Source: an uncultured Prochlorococcus sp.
GTDB lineage: Bacteria > Cyanobacteriota > Cyanobacteriia > PCC-6307 > Cyanobiaceae
DNA length: 52,009 nucleotides
Assembly (NCBI GenBank): GCA_902622625.1
Contig: CACNQS010000008.1
Location: 1-52,009 of the forward strand
Reading direction: 5' to 3'
Part shown: piece by piece, positions 8,308 through 18,184 of the stretch
Layout: each line of letters begins with the position of its first letter
Numbering within the stretch: the stretch's first letter is position 1
The notes under the pieces: generated by a model
Seen by the model: only the letters and a program-made list of their open reading frames with translations
Database searches by the model: none
Told to the model about the DNA's origin: nothing
Made by a program: the position numbers and the translations under genes

Positions 8308-10968
8308 ATGACATCTCAAATAATTAAAAAAATAGTTACTGGAGATGAGATAAGAAATGCTTTTTTAAAATTTTACAGTGAAAAATTACATAAAATCATT
8401 CCAAGTGCATCTTTGATTCCAGATGACCCTACGGTTATGCTCACAATTGCTGGAATGCTACCTTTTAAACCAGTTTTTTTAGGTTTAAAAGAAAGACCAT
8501 CAAAAAGGGCTACATCTAGCCAAAAGTGTATCAGAACAAACGATATAGAAAACGTTGGAGTTACAGCTAGACATCATACTTTTTTTGAAATGCTTGGTAA
8601 TTTCTCTTTTGGAGACTATTTTAAACGAGAGGCTATTCAATGGGCCTGGGAATTAGTTACTAATATTTATCAACTTTCTGTTGAAAATATAATTGTGAGT
8701 GTTTTTCACGAAGACGAAGAATCTGCAAAAATTTGGAGAGATGAAATTGGTATTCATCCAGATAGGATAGTGAAACTCGGTGAGGAAGATAATTTTTGGT
8801 CATCTGGTAAAACAGGTCCATGTGGACCTTGTTCAGAACTTTATTATGATTTTCATCCTGAAAAGGGTCTGCAGAATATTGATTTAGAAGATGGAGATCG
8901 TTTTATTGAATTTTATAATCTTGTTTTTATGCAATATAATCGTGATCCTAACGGAAAATTGACAGATTTAAAATTTAAAAATATTGATACAGGAATGGGT
9001 CTTGAAAGGATGGCTCAAATACTACAAAAAAAGCAAAATAATTATGAGACAGATTTAATTTTTCCTATTATTCAAAAAATTTGTGAGATTGCAAATATTG
9101 ATTATTTTTCTTCAGATGATAAAAATAAAATTTCTTTAAAAATCATTGGTGATCATACAAGAGCTGTTATTCATTTAATTTCAGATGGAGTAGCAGCAAG
9201 TAATCTAGGAAGGGGATATATATTAAGAAGGCTAATTAGAAGAATGGTCAGACATGGCAGATTATTAGGTATAACAAATGAATTTTTACCTCATATTGCT
9301 ACTGTAGGGATCAATTTAATGCAAAATAATTATCCTGATTTAAAAAATAATAATGATTTAATTTTGAATGAGATAAAAATTGAAGAAATAAGATTTAGGG
9401 AAACTCTTGAAAGAGGAGAGAAATTGCTAGATGAGTTAATTTCTTCAGGCCAGAAATTAATTTCTGGTTTTAAAGCTTTTGAACTTTATGATACTTATGG
9501 ATTTCCTCTAGAACTTACTGTAGAAATTGCCGAAGAAAATAGTATCAGTGTAGATGTAAATGGTTTTGAAGAAGAAATGAATGCACAAAAAGAGAGAGCT
9601 AAAGCTGCATCAAGCAATATTGATTTGACATTAGAGGGATCATTAGAGCGAGAAATAGATCTTTTTAAAAAAACTGTTTTTAATGGTTATAGTTCACTCC
9701 TTTCGGAAGCTGAAATAAAGGGTATATTCTTGGATTCAACATTAGTTAAGCAAGCAAGTGAAGGTCAGAAAGTTTTAGTTGTTCTTGATCAGACAACTTT
9801 TTATGGAGAATCTGGCGGGCAAGTTGGTGATATTGGAACGATATTTTCAAAAGATGTAGAGTTCTTGGTTGATAATGTTATGCGAAAGAAAAATGTTTTT
9901 TTGCATTATGGAACGATTAAAAAAGGAATATTAACTATTGGACAAAAAGTTAAGACTAACGTTAGCTCCTCTAATAGAGCTAAGGCCGCTGCAAATCATA
10001 CAGCTACTCATTTATTACAATCTGCACTTAAATCAGTTGTTAATGAAAGTGTTGGGCAAAAAGGTTCATTAGTAGCCTTTAATAAATTACGATTTGACTT
10101 TAATTTCTCTAATCCTATTTCTAAAGATCAAATTTCTAAGATTGAGTCTTTAGTTAACTCTTGGATTATGGAAAATCATATCCTAGAAATAAAAAATATG
10201 TCTAAGAGTGAGGCTCTTGAAAAGGGTGCAGTCGCCATGTTTGGAGAAAAATATGATGATGAAGTACGCGTTGTTAATGTACCAGGAGTTTCAATGGAAC
10301 TTTGTGGTGGCACACATGTTAAAACTACATCCGAATTAGGTTCTTTCAAAATAATTAGTGAGGAAGGAATCTCAGCTGGAGTCAGAAGAATCGAAGCATT
10401 ATCAGGCCAATCAGCATTTGACTATTTCAATGATAGAAATGCTTTAGTAAATCAACTAAGTGATTTGTTAAAAGCAAATCCTAATCAACTTTTTGAAAGG
10501 GTTAATAATTTGCAAGCAGAGCTTATTAATAAGAATAAAGAGATACAAAAAATGAAAGATGAAATTGCATATTTTAAATACTCTTCTATAAAATCATCCG
10601 CAGAAATAGTAAATTCTTTTTCAATTTTAGTAAATCAGATTGATGGCTTAGATGGGAATTCTTTGCAATCTGCAGCACTCAATTTAACTTCTCATTTGGG
10701 AAATAAAGCAATAGTGATTCTTGGGGGAATACCAAATCCAGACAATAGAAAGTTGTTATTTGTAGTTTCTTTAGGTGATGATGTAGTAAAAATAGGATTG
10801 CATGCAGGTAAGTTAATAAATGAGATTTCAAGAATTTGTTCGGGAGGTGGAGGAGGAAAGCCTAACTTTGCTCAAGCAGGCGCTAAAGATATTGATAAGT
10901 TAAGTAATGCTCTAGATTATGCTAAAAATTATTTACAAAAAACATTAGATAGTCATTCTGATAAATAA
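8308..10968 (+). CDS. alaS: alanyl-tRNA synthetase
   Basis: The 886-residue class II synthetase charges tRNA-Ala with alanine. Visible marks are the motif 2 region ([18 protein letters not shown]), the second-domain editing motifs HTATHLL and CGGTHV (zinc ligands), and the glycine-rich C-terminal C-Ala domain ending in [13 protein letters not shown]. Length and domain order are normal for a bacterial AlaRS. The start is ATG at 8308, with a 119-base divergent gap to flv3. Its last 16 bases overlap the 3' end of the convergent speA gene. Confidence 0.97.
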   Translation: MTSQIIKKIVTGDEIRNAFLKFYSEKLHKIIPSASLIPDDPTVMLTIAGMLPFKPVFLGLKERPSKRATSSQKCIRTNDIENVGVTARHHTFFEMLGNFSFGDYFKREAIQWAWELVTNIYQLSVENIIVSVFHEDEESAKIWRDEIGIHPDRIVKLGEEDNFWSSGKTGPCGPCSELYYDFHPEKGLQNIDLEDGDRFIEFYNLVFMQYNRDPNGKLTDLKFKNIDTGMGLERMAQILQKKQNNYETDLIFPIIQKICEIANIDYFSSDDKNKISLKIIGDHTRAVIHLISDGVAASNLGRGYILRRLIRRMVRHGRLLGITNEFLPHIATVGINLMQNNYPDLKNNNDLILNEIKIEEIRFRETLERGEKLLDELISSGQKLISGFKAFELYDTYGFPLELTVEIAEENSISVDVNGFEEEMNAQKERAKAASSNIDLTLEGSLEREIDLFKKTVFNGYSSLLSEAEIKGIFLDSTLVKQASEGQKVLVVLDQTTFYGESGGQVGDIGTIFSKDVEFLVDNVMRKKNVFLHYGTIKKGILTIGQKVKTNVSSSNRAKAAANHTATHLLQSALKSVVNESVGQKGSLVAFNKLRFDFNFSNPISKDQISKIESLVNSWIMENHILEIKNMSKSEALEKGAVAMFGEKYDDEVRVVNVPGVSMELCGGTHVKTTSELGSFKIISEEGISAGVRRIEALSGQSAFDYFNDRNALVNQLSDLLKANPNQLFERVNNLQAELINKNKEIQKMKDEIAYFKYSSIKSSAEIVNSFSILVNQIDGLDGNSLQSAALNLTSHLGNKAIVILGGIPNPDNRKLLFVVSLGDDVVKIGLHAGKLINEISRICSGGGGGKPNFAQAGAKDIDKLSNALDYAKNYLQKTLDSHSDK

Positions 10969-12899
10969 CTACTTTTTCTGAGACTAATTTCGATTTGATC
11001 CATTAATTTCCTTGCTTCTTCAATAGTTAATTTTTTTTGATCAATTGCTGATTCAGTATTAATTCTTATAGATTCAACCAAAGAAGCTGAACTGTAATTT
11101 AATAATTGTAAAATTTCTGATTTACTGTCCTCTTTAATAATATTTTTGACTTTATATGAATCATTTTGATTTATGTCTATATGAACAACGTTTGTACTGC
11201 CAAATAAATTGTGCAAGTTTCCTAATGCCTCTTGATAGGCCCCAGTCATAAAAATTCCAATTAGATAATCTTTATCTTCCTCTGGCTTATGTAAATTTAG
11301 TAATGATTTAATTTTTCCATCATCAATAAAATTATTAAGTTTTCCATCTGAATCACAAGTTAAATCTGCAAAGTTCCCTTTGCAGAACGGCTCCTCTAAG
11401 TGCCTATGTATTGGTAATATTGGAAAAATTTGATTTATTGCCCAGCTATCGGGAATAGATTTAAAGATAGATAAATTTGCATAATAAGTTGATGCAAGAG
11501 TTTCTGTAATTTCAGATAAATCAGGGTGATTGATTTCATCATTATTAAGGTTATTAGAAATTTCTTTTGCGCAAGCCCAAGTCAGTTCTTCGGCATAAGA
11601 TCTTTCTGCCAAACTTAAAAATCCTAATCTAAAAGCTACTAAGCAATCTTCTTTAAACTTTTTTGCATCATTCCATAGTTCAATTATTTGAGATAAATTT
11701 ATTTTTTTATTTTTAAGTTTTTTTAATTCATATAACGTTTCAAGTAAATTTGAAATTATTAATTTTTGATTTTTTTTATCAAAAATTTGTATTTTGGAAC
11801 TGACATTGCTTGTTCCTAAGACATTAAAAATTAAAACTGAACAATGACTAATTATTGCTCTTCCACTTTCTGAGATTATGATTGGATGCTTGATATTATT
11901 TAATTCACATGAATCCTTAATAGTTGCAATTACATCGTTAGCATAATTTTGAAGAGAATAATTAGTAGAGGTGTTTGAAGAGGTTTTAGTTCCATCAAAA
12001 TCTATTCCTAATCCTCCCCCAACGTCGATATATTGCATTGGGGCTCCTAGTTTGCATAGTTCAACATATATTTGACTCGCTTCTTGTAATGCGTCTTTGA
12101 TCACAGCAATATCGCTTATTTGACTGCCTATATGAAAATGGAGCAATTTCATTTCGTTGATAAGATTTGCTTCTTTTAGTTCTTTTATTGTCAACATGAT
12201 TTCTGGTATTGATAATCCAAATTTGGAATTATCTCCAATAGATTTACCCCACCTACCACTACTTTTACTTGATAACTTTGCTCTAATTCCTATCAATGGA
12301 GTCGCGTTAAGTTGTTGAACTGCTTGAATAATTCTTTTTACCTCATCTCGTTGTTCAATAACTATTATTGGATTTTTGCCGAGTTTTCTGGCCAAAGTAG
12401 CAATCTCAATATATTTTTTATCTTTATATCCGTTGCATATTAATAAAGAATTTTGGTTTTCAAGAAGTGCAAGGCCAATTAATAGTTCTGATTTACTTCC
12501 TACTTCTAAACCAAAATTCCATTGGCTACCAAACTCTATTATTTTTTCTAGGACATTTTTCTGTTGATTACATTTGACAGGAAAAACTCCCTGATAAATG
12601 TTCTTATATTTATAGGTTTTTATTGCTTTTAAAAAAGAGTCATGTAATGAATTTATACGATCTTTCAAGATATCATTAAATCTTATGATTAATGGAGGAT
12701 TTATTTCTCTACTCTTAAGTTCTTTAACAAGCTTAAAAAGATCAATCTTATTTTGAGATTTTATATCTTTAGTTACTGATATATTTCCTTTGGAATTTAT
12801 AGAAAAATATTTATCCCCCCATTTGTCTATTTTATAAGTCGAAATACTATCTTCAATAGTCCAAATATTCTTTAATTTTTTCGGCTCAAAATTGGTCAA
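10953..12899 (-). CDS. speA: biosynthetic arginine decarboxylase
   Basis: The 648-residue PLP-dependent enzyme converts arginine to agmatine, the first step of polyamine synthesis. It has the SpeA pattern: the N-terminal PVKCNQQ segment, whose Lys binds PLP, the LLHFHIGSQ motif, the glycine-rich [12 protein letters not shown] loop that holds the cofactor phosphate, and a C-terminal FMTGAYQE region. Length matches the family. The start ATG at 12899 precedes a typical SpeA N-terminal domain. The 3' end overlaps alaS by 16 bases in convergent orientation, so stops and any terminators lie inside the neighbouring coding sequence. Confidence 0.96.
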   Translation of the reverse strand: MTNFEPKKLKNIWTIEDSISTYKIDKWGDKYFSINSKGNISVTKDIKSQNKIDLFKLVKELKSREINPPLIIRFNDILKDRINSLHDSFLKAIKTYKYKNIYQGVFPVKCNQQKNVLEKIIEFGSQWNFGLEVGSKSELLIGLALLENQNSLLICNGYKDKKYIEIATLARKLGKNPIIVIEQRDEVKRIIQAVQQLNATPLIGIRAKLSSKSSGRWGKSIGDNSKFGLSIPEIMLTIKELKEANLINEMKLLHFHIGSQISDIAVIKDALQEASQIYVELCKLGAPMQYIDVGGGLGIDFDGTKTSSNTSTNYSLQNYANDVIATIKDSCELNNIKHPIIISESGRAIISHCSVLIFNVLGTSNVSSKIQIFDKKNQKLIISNLLETLYELKKLKNKKINLSQIIELWNDAKKFKEDCLVAFRLGFLSLAERSYAEELTWACAKEISNNLNNDEINHPDLSEITETLASTYYANLSIFKSIPDSWAINQIFPILPIHRHLEEPFCKGNFADLTCDSDGKLNNFIDDGKIKSLLNLHKPEEDKDYLIGIFMTGAYQEALGNLHNLFGSTNVVHIDINQNDSYKVKNIIKEDSKSEILQLLNYSSASLVESIRINTESAIDQKKLTIEEARKLMDQIEISLRKSSYLSE

Positions 12900-13021
12900 T
12901 TTATGTCTTAGTAATTAATAAATGTTTTTGAAAATAACTCAAAACAATATCTTTTATTTTAATGATTACTTGCCAAGTTACCACCCAAAAGTTGAATATA
13001 CATAGAGTGATTATTAACTAA

Positions 13022-13480
13022 ATGACCAAAGAGAGAACCTTTATTGCAATTAAACCAGATGGAGTTCAAAGAGGATATGTTTCTGAGATTATTGGCAGAT
13101 TTGAAAAAAAAGGATTTAAATTGGTTGGATTAAAGCAATTAATTCCATCAAAAGAACTTGCGCAAAATCATTATGGAGTACATAGAGAAAGACCCTTTTT
13201 TGGTGATTTAGTGGACTTTATTTCAAGTGGACCTGTCGTAGCAATGGTGTGGGAAGGTGAGGGAGTTATTTTGAGTGCTAGAAAACTTATAGGTGCAACA
13301 AAACCTCTGGAAGCAGAGCCTGGAACAATTAGAGGTGATTTAGCTATTGATATTGGGAGGAATATTATTCATGGTTCTGATGGAGAAGATACAGCAAAAT
13401 TTGAAATTGATCTATGGTTTAACGAAGAGGAATTATGTGAGTGGGAAACTTCTGATTCGAAATGGCGATCTGAAAATTAA
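13022..13480 (+). CDS. ndk: nucleoside diphosphate kinase
   Basis: The 152-residue protein transfers the gamma phosphate from ATP to nucleoside diphosphates through a phosphohistidine. It begins with the conserved [15 protein letters not shown] and contains NIIHGSD with catalytic H117. Length and sequence are fully typical. It ends three bases before the stop of the convergent thiO-like gene. Confidence 0.98.
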   Translation: MTKERTFIAIKPDGVQRGYVSEIIGRFEKKGFKLVGLKQLIPSKELAQNHYGVHRERPFFGDLVDFISSGPVVAMVWEGEGVILSARKLIGATKPLEAEPGTIRGDLAIDIGRNIIHGSDGEDTAKFEIDLWFNEEELCEWETSDSKWRSEN

Positions 13481-13483
13481 AAT

Positions 13484-14593
13484 TTAAATTGCAAATCTAT
13501 CCAAACTAAATTTTTCTAAAAATCTTTTTTCTATTTCTTTGAGATTTTTATTTTGAACTATTTTCAAAAGAAGATCACTTGTTATTGCAGAAAATAAAAC
13601 CCCATTTCTATAATGTCCTGTAGCTATAAAAAGATTTTCAATTTTTGATTTGCCAATTATTGGTTTTAGATCTGGTGTGCAGGGTCTAAATCCCCACCAA
13701 TGTTCCATTTGTGGCCAATTAATAGCTTCTGGCAATAAGGAGCGAATGCCATCTTGCAGTTGTTTTATTCCATTAGGAGTATTACCCTGATTAAATTTTG
13801 AATCTTTTTCAACTGTCGCTCCAACTATAATAAGTCCATCATCACGGGGAACTAGATAAGTTTTTGGACCAAAAATAACTCTTTTCAAAAAATTTGTTGG
13901 ACCTTGTATTGATAGCATTTGTCCCTTAACAGGAAAGACTGGAATCTTATTAAAAATTTTTCTACTCCAAGCACCGCTGCATATAATTGCTTTTTCGCAG
14001 TTAATTTTTTTTATTTCCCCAGTGGCACATATAACTGTTGCACCTGTAATTTTGTTTTTTTCGAATGTCAAATCCTCTACTTCTGATCCCTCTTGAAATT
14101 CGACTCCATGCAAGGAGCATGCTCTTTCAAGAGCGCGCATCAGTCTTCTTCGGTTATCTATTTGGCCATCTTGTTCAAAAAGTAAACCATGTTTCCAAAT
14201 CGAGTGCATTCCATTAATTTCTGTTTGAAGATCTTTCTGATTTAAATATTTTCCATATTCATAAGTGGGAAACTCTTCAAGATCTTCTTTGTTTTTAAAA
14301 GGAACTACTATGCCACATTTTTTTAAACCGCACTTAATATTACTATCTTGTTCAATACTTTTTATCCATTTTGGAATTAGATTTTGACTTTCTTGGCCAA
14401 ATTTTAGTAATTCATCTTCGAGCCCTTCGGCATGAGTAGCTAACATTCCTGCAGCAACAAATCCAGCTGATTCATTTCTGTTTTTGCTTAAAACTAAAAC
14501 TTTGAAGTTATTTTTAGAAAATTCATAAGCAATAGATAAACCTAAAAGTCCACCGCCAATGATTAAGATTGAATTTTTGGGTTCTTGTGCCAT
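13484..14593 (-). CDS. thiO: FAD-dependent glycine oxidase ThiO family
   Basis: The 369-residue D-amino-acid-oxidase-type flavoprotein opens with a dinucleotide-binding loop (ILIIGGGLLGLSIAYE). It continues with the AAGMLATHAE segment that follows FAD binding in ThiO proteins, and has a C-terminal ATGHYRNGVLFS motif. ThiO makes the glycine imine used to build the thiazole of thiamine. The thiamine role is family knowledge; no other thi gene lies in the window. It is divergent from gatB and convergent with ndk. Confidence 0.85.
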   Translation of the reverse strand: MAQEPKNSILIIGGGLLGLSIAYEFSKNNFKVLVLSKNRNESAGFVAAGMLATHAEGLEDELLKFGQESQNLIPKWIKSIEQDSNIKCGLKKCGIVVPFKNKEDLEEFPTYEYGKYLNQKDLQTEINGMHSIWKHGLLFEQDGQIDNRRRLMRALERACSLHGVEFQEGSEVEDLTFEKNKITGATVICATGEIKKINCEKAIICSGAWSRKIFNKIPVFPVKGQMLSIQGPTNFLKRVIFGPKTYLVPRDDGLIIVGATVEKDSKFNQGNTPNGIKQLQDGIRSLLPEAINWPQMEHWWGFRPCTPDLKPIIGKSKIENLFIATGHYRNGVLFSAITSDLLLKIVQNKNLKEIEKRFLEKFSLDRFAI

Positions 14594-14672
14594 TTAAAAA
14601 TTAATATTTTTATTTGTGTTTTGGTCCTCTTTCCCTTTATATCCAATAATATTAATAAAGAGACTTTTGATA

Positions 14673-16145
14673 ATGAACAATTTCGAATCTTGGGAAGCTG
14701 TTATTGGTTTGGAAACTCATGTACAGCTTAATACGAAAAGTAAAATATTCACATCTGCATCAACAGCTTTTGGTGATGCACCTAATACGCATATAGATCC
14801 TGTCGTTTGTGGGTTGCCAGGAACTCTTCCAGTTTTGAATGAGACTGTTCTTGAGTATGCTGTAAAAACTTCGTTAGCATTAAATTTAAGTATTGCAGAA
14901 CATTGTAAATTTGATAGAAAACAATATTTTTATCCTGATCTACCTAAAAATTATCAAATTTCACAATTTGATGAGCCACTAGCTGAAAATGGTTGGTTGG
15001 AGGTTGAAATAATTGAAAAGGACAAAGAACCTTATATCAAAAGAATTGGTATAGAAAGGCTACATATGGAAGAAGACGCCGGAAAACTAGTCCATTCAGG
15101 GAGTGATAGATTAGCTGGTTCTAAGTATTCTTTAGTTGATTACAATCGTGCCGGAATAGCACTTTGTGAGATTGTAAGTAAACCAGATATTAGATCAGGT
15201 AAAGAGGCATCTGAATATGCTTCAGAGATCAGAAGAACAGTTAGATATCTAGGAGTATCAGACGGAAATATGCAAGAGGGTTCATTACGCTGCGATGTCA
15301 ATATTTCAGTTAGAAAAGGACCTAATGCTCCTTTTGGTACCAAAGTGGAAATAAAAAATATGAATTCATTTTCTGCAATTCAAAAGGCTTGTGATTATGA
15401 AATAGCAAGACAAATAGAAGTTTATGAAAATGGAGGGAAAATTTTCCAAGAAACAAGGTTATGGGATGAAGCTAAGCAATTAACGAAAAGTATGCGATTA
15501 AAAGAAGGTAGCAGTGACTATAGATATTTTCCTGATCCTGACTTAGGTCCAATTGAAATAACAAAAGCCCAACAAGAAATTTGGTTCAAAGAACTACCAG
15601 AATTACCTTCAAAGAAAAGAAATAAATATGTAAGTCAATTTGGGTTATCTGCATATGATGCAAGGGTAATTTCTGATGAAATAAGCATGGCAAACTTTTT
15701 TGAAGAAACAGTTGCAAATGGTGCCGAGGCCAAGCTTGCTTCGAATTGGGTAACGAGTGATATTGTGGGCTATTTAAAATCAAACAAACTAAGTTTTAGT
15801 GAATTAAAGCTTAGTCCTGAAAATCTTGCTGAAATGATTAGCATGATTTCAAAAAATATGATTAGCGGAAAAATTGCAAAAGAAATTTTACCTGAACTTA
15901 TTCAAAAAAATATTTCTCCGAAAAAATTAGTTGAAGAAAAGGGGTTGGCAATGATATCTGATTCTTCAAGTATTTTACCAATTATTGATGAACTTATAAA
16001 TGAACATCCAAATGAAGTTCAAGCATTCAAAAATGGCAAAACTAAGTTACTTGGTTTTTTTGTTGGTCAACTTATGAAAAGAACAAAAGGTAAAGCTGAC
16101 CCTAAACTTGCAAATAAACTTCTTATGGAAAAATTAAATAGCTAA
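14673..16145 (+). CDS. gatB: aspartyl/glutamyl-tRNA amidotransferase subunit B
   Basis: GatB binds mischarged Glu-tRNA-Gln or Asp-tRNA-Asn and, with GatA and GatC, amidates it. The protein opens with WEAVIGLETHVQL and has the metal-site and ammonia-channel motifs HMEEDAGK and DYNRAGIALCEIV. A C-terminal YqeY-type tail domain follows. I chose ATG at 14673 (490 residues). An in-frame start at 14616 would add 19 hydrophobic residues (FPLYPIILIKRLLI) not found at the start of this family, and would run into the thiO promoter region. The gene ends three bases before the stop of coaE. Confidence 0.95.
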   Translation: MNNFESWEAVIGLETHVQLNTKSKIFTSASTAFGDAPNTHIDPVVCGLPGTLPVLNETVLEYAVKTSLALNLSIAEHCKFDRKQYFYPDLPKNYQISQFDEPLAENGWLEVEIIEKDKEPYIKRIGIERLHMEEDAGKLVHSGSDRLAGSKYSLVDYNRAGIALCEIVSKPDIRSGKEASEYASEIRRTVRYLGVSDGNMQEGSLRCDVNISVRKGPNAPFGTKVEIKNMNSFSAIQKACDYEIARQIEVYENGGKIFQETRLWDEAKQLTKSMRLKEGSSDYRYFPDPDLGPIEITKAQQEIWFKELPELPSKKRNKYVSQFGLSAYDARVISDEISMANFFEETVANGAEAKLASNWVTSDIVGYLKSNKLSFSELKLSPENLAEMISMISKNMISGKIAKEILPELIQKNISPKKLVEEKGLAMISDSSSILPIIDELINEHPNEVQAFKNGKTKLLGFFVGQLMKRTKGKADPKLANKLLMEKLNS

Positions 16146-16164
16146 AGCTTAAAGAAGCTCTTTT
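16146..16164. terminator. weak hairpin between the gatB and coaE stops
   Basis: AGCTT at 16146-16150 and AAGCT at 16155-16159 form a 5-bp stem with a 4-base loop, followed on + by CTTTTAT. It sits immediately after the gatB stop and overlaps the last codons of coaE. A rho-independent terminator for gatB is plausible, but the stem is short. Confidence 0.35.
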
Positions 16165-16766
16165 ATCATATTGATCCATTTATTTTGATCATCCGAATTA
16201 TCTAAAATAATATCAGAAAATTTTCTTTTTTCTTCAAAACTTAATTGAAAATTTATCAATTCATATGCTTCTTTTTCGCTAATTTTATCTCTTGTGATAA
16301 GTCTGTTTTTTTGTAGTTCTCTAGGACATTTAACTAACCATATTTCAGTGCAAATATCTTCAAATTTTGCTTCAAATAATAATGGAATAACCAATATTAT
16401 AGTTTGATTATTTCTGTATTGACTGCATTCTTTTATCATTCTTTCTTTAATTAAAGGATGAAGTAGTTTTTCAATCCATTCCTTGCTTTCTGAATGTTTA
16501 AAAATAATGTTCCTTAAATGTTTTCTGTTTATTTCCCCTTTTGACTTGCTCTTGTTATCAATAATTTTATTTCCAAAATAATCTAAAATTTTTTTATATC
16601 CATATGTGTTTGGTTTGATTAATTCTCTTGAAAAATGATCTGCATCTAATATTGGTATGTTTTTATGTTTTCTAATGTAATTAGTTATGGTTGTCTTCCC
16701 ACTAGCAATACCTCCTGTTAAACCAATCCTTCTTTGGTTGTTTTTTGATTTTTGAAGAAAATCCAT
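16149..16766 (-). CDS. coaE: dephospho-CoA kinase
   Basis: The 205-residue P-loop kinase phosphorylates dephospho-CoA in the last step of CoA synthesis. The Walker A loop is G18-GIASGK-T25, followed by the characteristic ILDADHFSRELI segment and the lid region RLITRD. Length is typical. It is divergent from argJ with a 76-base gap. The window also holds the first enzyme of the CoA pathway (coaX) near its right end. Confidence 0.94.
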   Translation of the reverse strand: MDFLQKSKNNQRRIGLTGGIASGKTTITNYIRKHKNIPILDADHFSRELIKPNTYGYKKILDYFGNKIIDNKSKSKGEINRKHLRNIIFKHSESKEWIEKLLHPLIKERMIKECSQYRNNQTIILVIPLLFEAKFEDICTEIWLVKCPRELQKNRLITRDKISEKEAYELINFQLSFEEKRKFSDIILDNSDDQNKWINMIKELL

Positions 16767-16842
16767 ACAATTAATAATAATCTAATTACTTAGTTTCTTT
16801 AGTATTAAAGAGTAGTTAATATGAATTAAAATACCAAAAAGT

Positions 16843-18081
16843 TTGAGCCAGTTTGATTCCAATTGGATGTTTGTTGATGACAGTAAGGTGACACCCAAGG
16901 GGTTTCTTTTTGCTGGGATATCCGCTGGTTTAAAAGCTTCTAATAAAAAAGATTTAGCACTAATACTTGCTCCAAAAGGAAGTGTTTTTAGTGGGATGTT
17001 TACCCAATCAATAGTTCGCGCTTCTTGTGTGGATATTTGTGAGGAAAGGATTAAAACAACTTCAGGTTATGTAAGAGCAATACTAATTAATTCTGGTCAA
17101 GCAAATGCATGTACAGGAAATCTTGGCATTCAACATTTTCAAATTGCTACAGGAAAGATTGCGGAACTTTTAGGAATAAAAGAAGAAGAAGTTTTAATGT
17201 GCTCAACTGGTGTAATTGGTGTTCCAATACAAATAAATGATTTAGTAAAAAATTTACCGAATTTAGTTAATGATTTAAAGTGTAATAATTTTCAAAATGC
17301 AGCAGAAGCAATTTTAACTACTGATTTGACTTTGAAAAAAGTGTCAATAGAGACGACTATTCAAAGTAGAAAAATAAAAATAGCAGGATTTGCAAAAGGT
17401 TCAGGAATGATTTACCCCAATATGGCTACGATGCTTGCTTTTCTAACCTGTGATGCGGGTATTCAAAAAGAAGAATGGGACAAAATGATTGCTATTGCGG
17501 TTAAAAAATCTTTTAATGCAATATCAGTTGATGGAGAGACAAGCACAAATGATTCTTTTGTTGGAATAAATGCAGGAGAGAAAATTGAAAAAAGTTTTTT
17601 TCCAATTATCCAACAAGGGATTGATATTGTATGTCAGAACTTGGCAAAAAATATTGCAAGGGATGGAGAGGGAGCAAATTGTTTATTAGAAGTTTTGGTT
17701 CAAGGAGCAAAAAATACAGATGATGCAATTATGCTCGCGAAATCTATTTGTAATTCTGCCTTGGTAAAAACTGCGATACATGGTTGTGATCCGAATTGGG
17801 GAAGAATCATTTCTGCTGCAGGTAATTCTGGAGTTAAATTCAATTTAAATGACGTTGACTTGTATATAGGAAACGCTCAGATTTTGAAAAAAGGTAAGTT
17901 AAATAAACATAATCCACAAAAAATAACAGATTATATTAAGTCCAGAATGAAAGGTAGATATCTAGTTGATGATATTGTGAAAATTATGATTAATCTAAAT
18001 TCTGGCCAATCAAAAGGAACCGCATGGGGGTGTGATCTTTCTAAAAAGTATGTTGAAATAAATAGCGAATATACGACGTAG
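16843..18081 (+). CDS. argJ: bifunctional glutamate N-acetyltransferase/amino-acid acetyltransferase
   Basis: ArgJ recycles the acetyl group from N-acetylornithine to glutamate in the cyclic arginine pathway. The 412-residue precursor contains KGSGMIYPNMATMLAF; cleavage before T196 is expected to create the alpha and beta subunits with Thr as the nucleophile. Other marks are NSGQANACTG and HGCDPNWGRI. The start is TTG at 16843, with ATG at residue 9 as the alternative. The last codons (18061-18081, NSEYTT-stop) are duplicated at 19894-19914 beyond the YadA-like gene, which suggests the gene's 3' end was the target of an insertion. The gene itself is intact. Confidence 0.95.
   Translation: MSQFDSNWMFVDDSKVTPKGFLFAGISAGLKASNKKDLALILAPKGSVFSGMFTQSIVRASCVDICEERIKTTSGYVRAILINSGQANACTGNLGIQHFQIATGKIAELLGIKEEEVLMCSTGVIGVPIQINDLVKNLPNLVNDLKCNNFQNAAEAILTTDLTLKKVSIETTIQSRKIKIAGFAKGSGMIYPNMATMLAFLTCDAGIQKEEWDKMIAIAVKKSFNAISVDGETSTNDSFVGINAGEKIEKSFFPIIQQGIDIVCQNLAKNIARDGEGANCLLEVLVQGAKNTDDAIMLAKSICNSALVKTAIHGCDPNWGRIISAAGNSGVKFNLNDVDLYIGNAQILKKGKLNKHNPQKITDYIKSRMKGRYLVDDIVKIMINLNSGQSKGTAWGCDLSKKYVEINSEYTT
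18061..18081 (+). repeat. argJ 3'-end direct repeat, copy 1 (candidate attachment site)
   Basis: Positions 18061-18080 match 19894-19913 at 18 of 20 bases, including 14 identical bases in a row. This copy is the functional end of argJ and encodes NSEYTT-stop. See the matching copy for the argument that the 1.8 kb between them was inserted. Confidence 0.7.
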
Positions 18082-18147
18082 AAAATGTGATGTTTGGGAT
18101 CTATTGATATGACTATATAAAATCTCAAAAAGAATACACACCTTTTG

Positions 18148-18177
18148 CGACTGTGATAATACTGTGATTATTATTTC
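18148..18177 (+). repeat. TGTGATTA-type direct repeat, copy 1
   Basis: The block reads CGACTGTGAT, five other bases, then TGTGATTATT. The same two 10-base blocks with the same spacing occur at 19796-19820. Positions 18161-18177 (ACTGTGATTATTATTTC) are identical over 17 bases to 19777-19793. The repeat lies just past the 3' end of the YadA-like gene, so copies bracket that gene. Confidence 0.75.
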
Positions 18178-18184
18178 TACTCAA

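Noticed and set aside
14616..14672. Longer gatB start
   Set aside because: It adds a hydrophobic leader unlike the GatB family, while the ATG at 14673 begins right before the conserved sequence.
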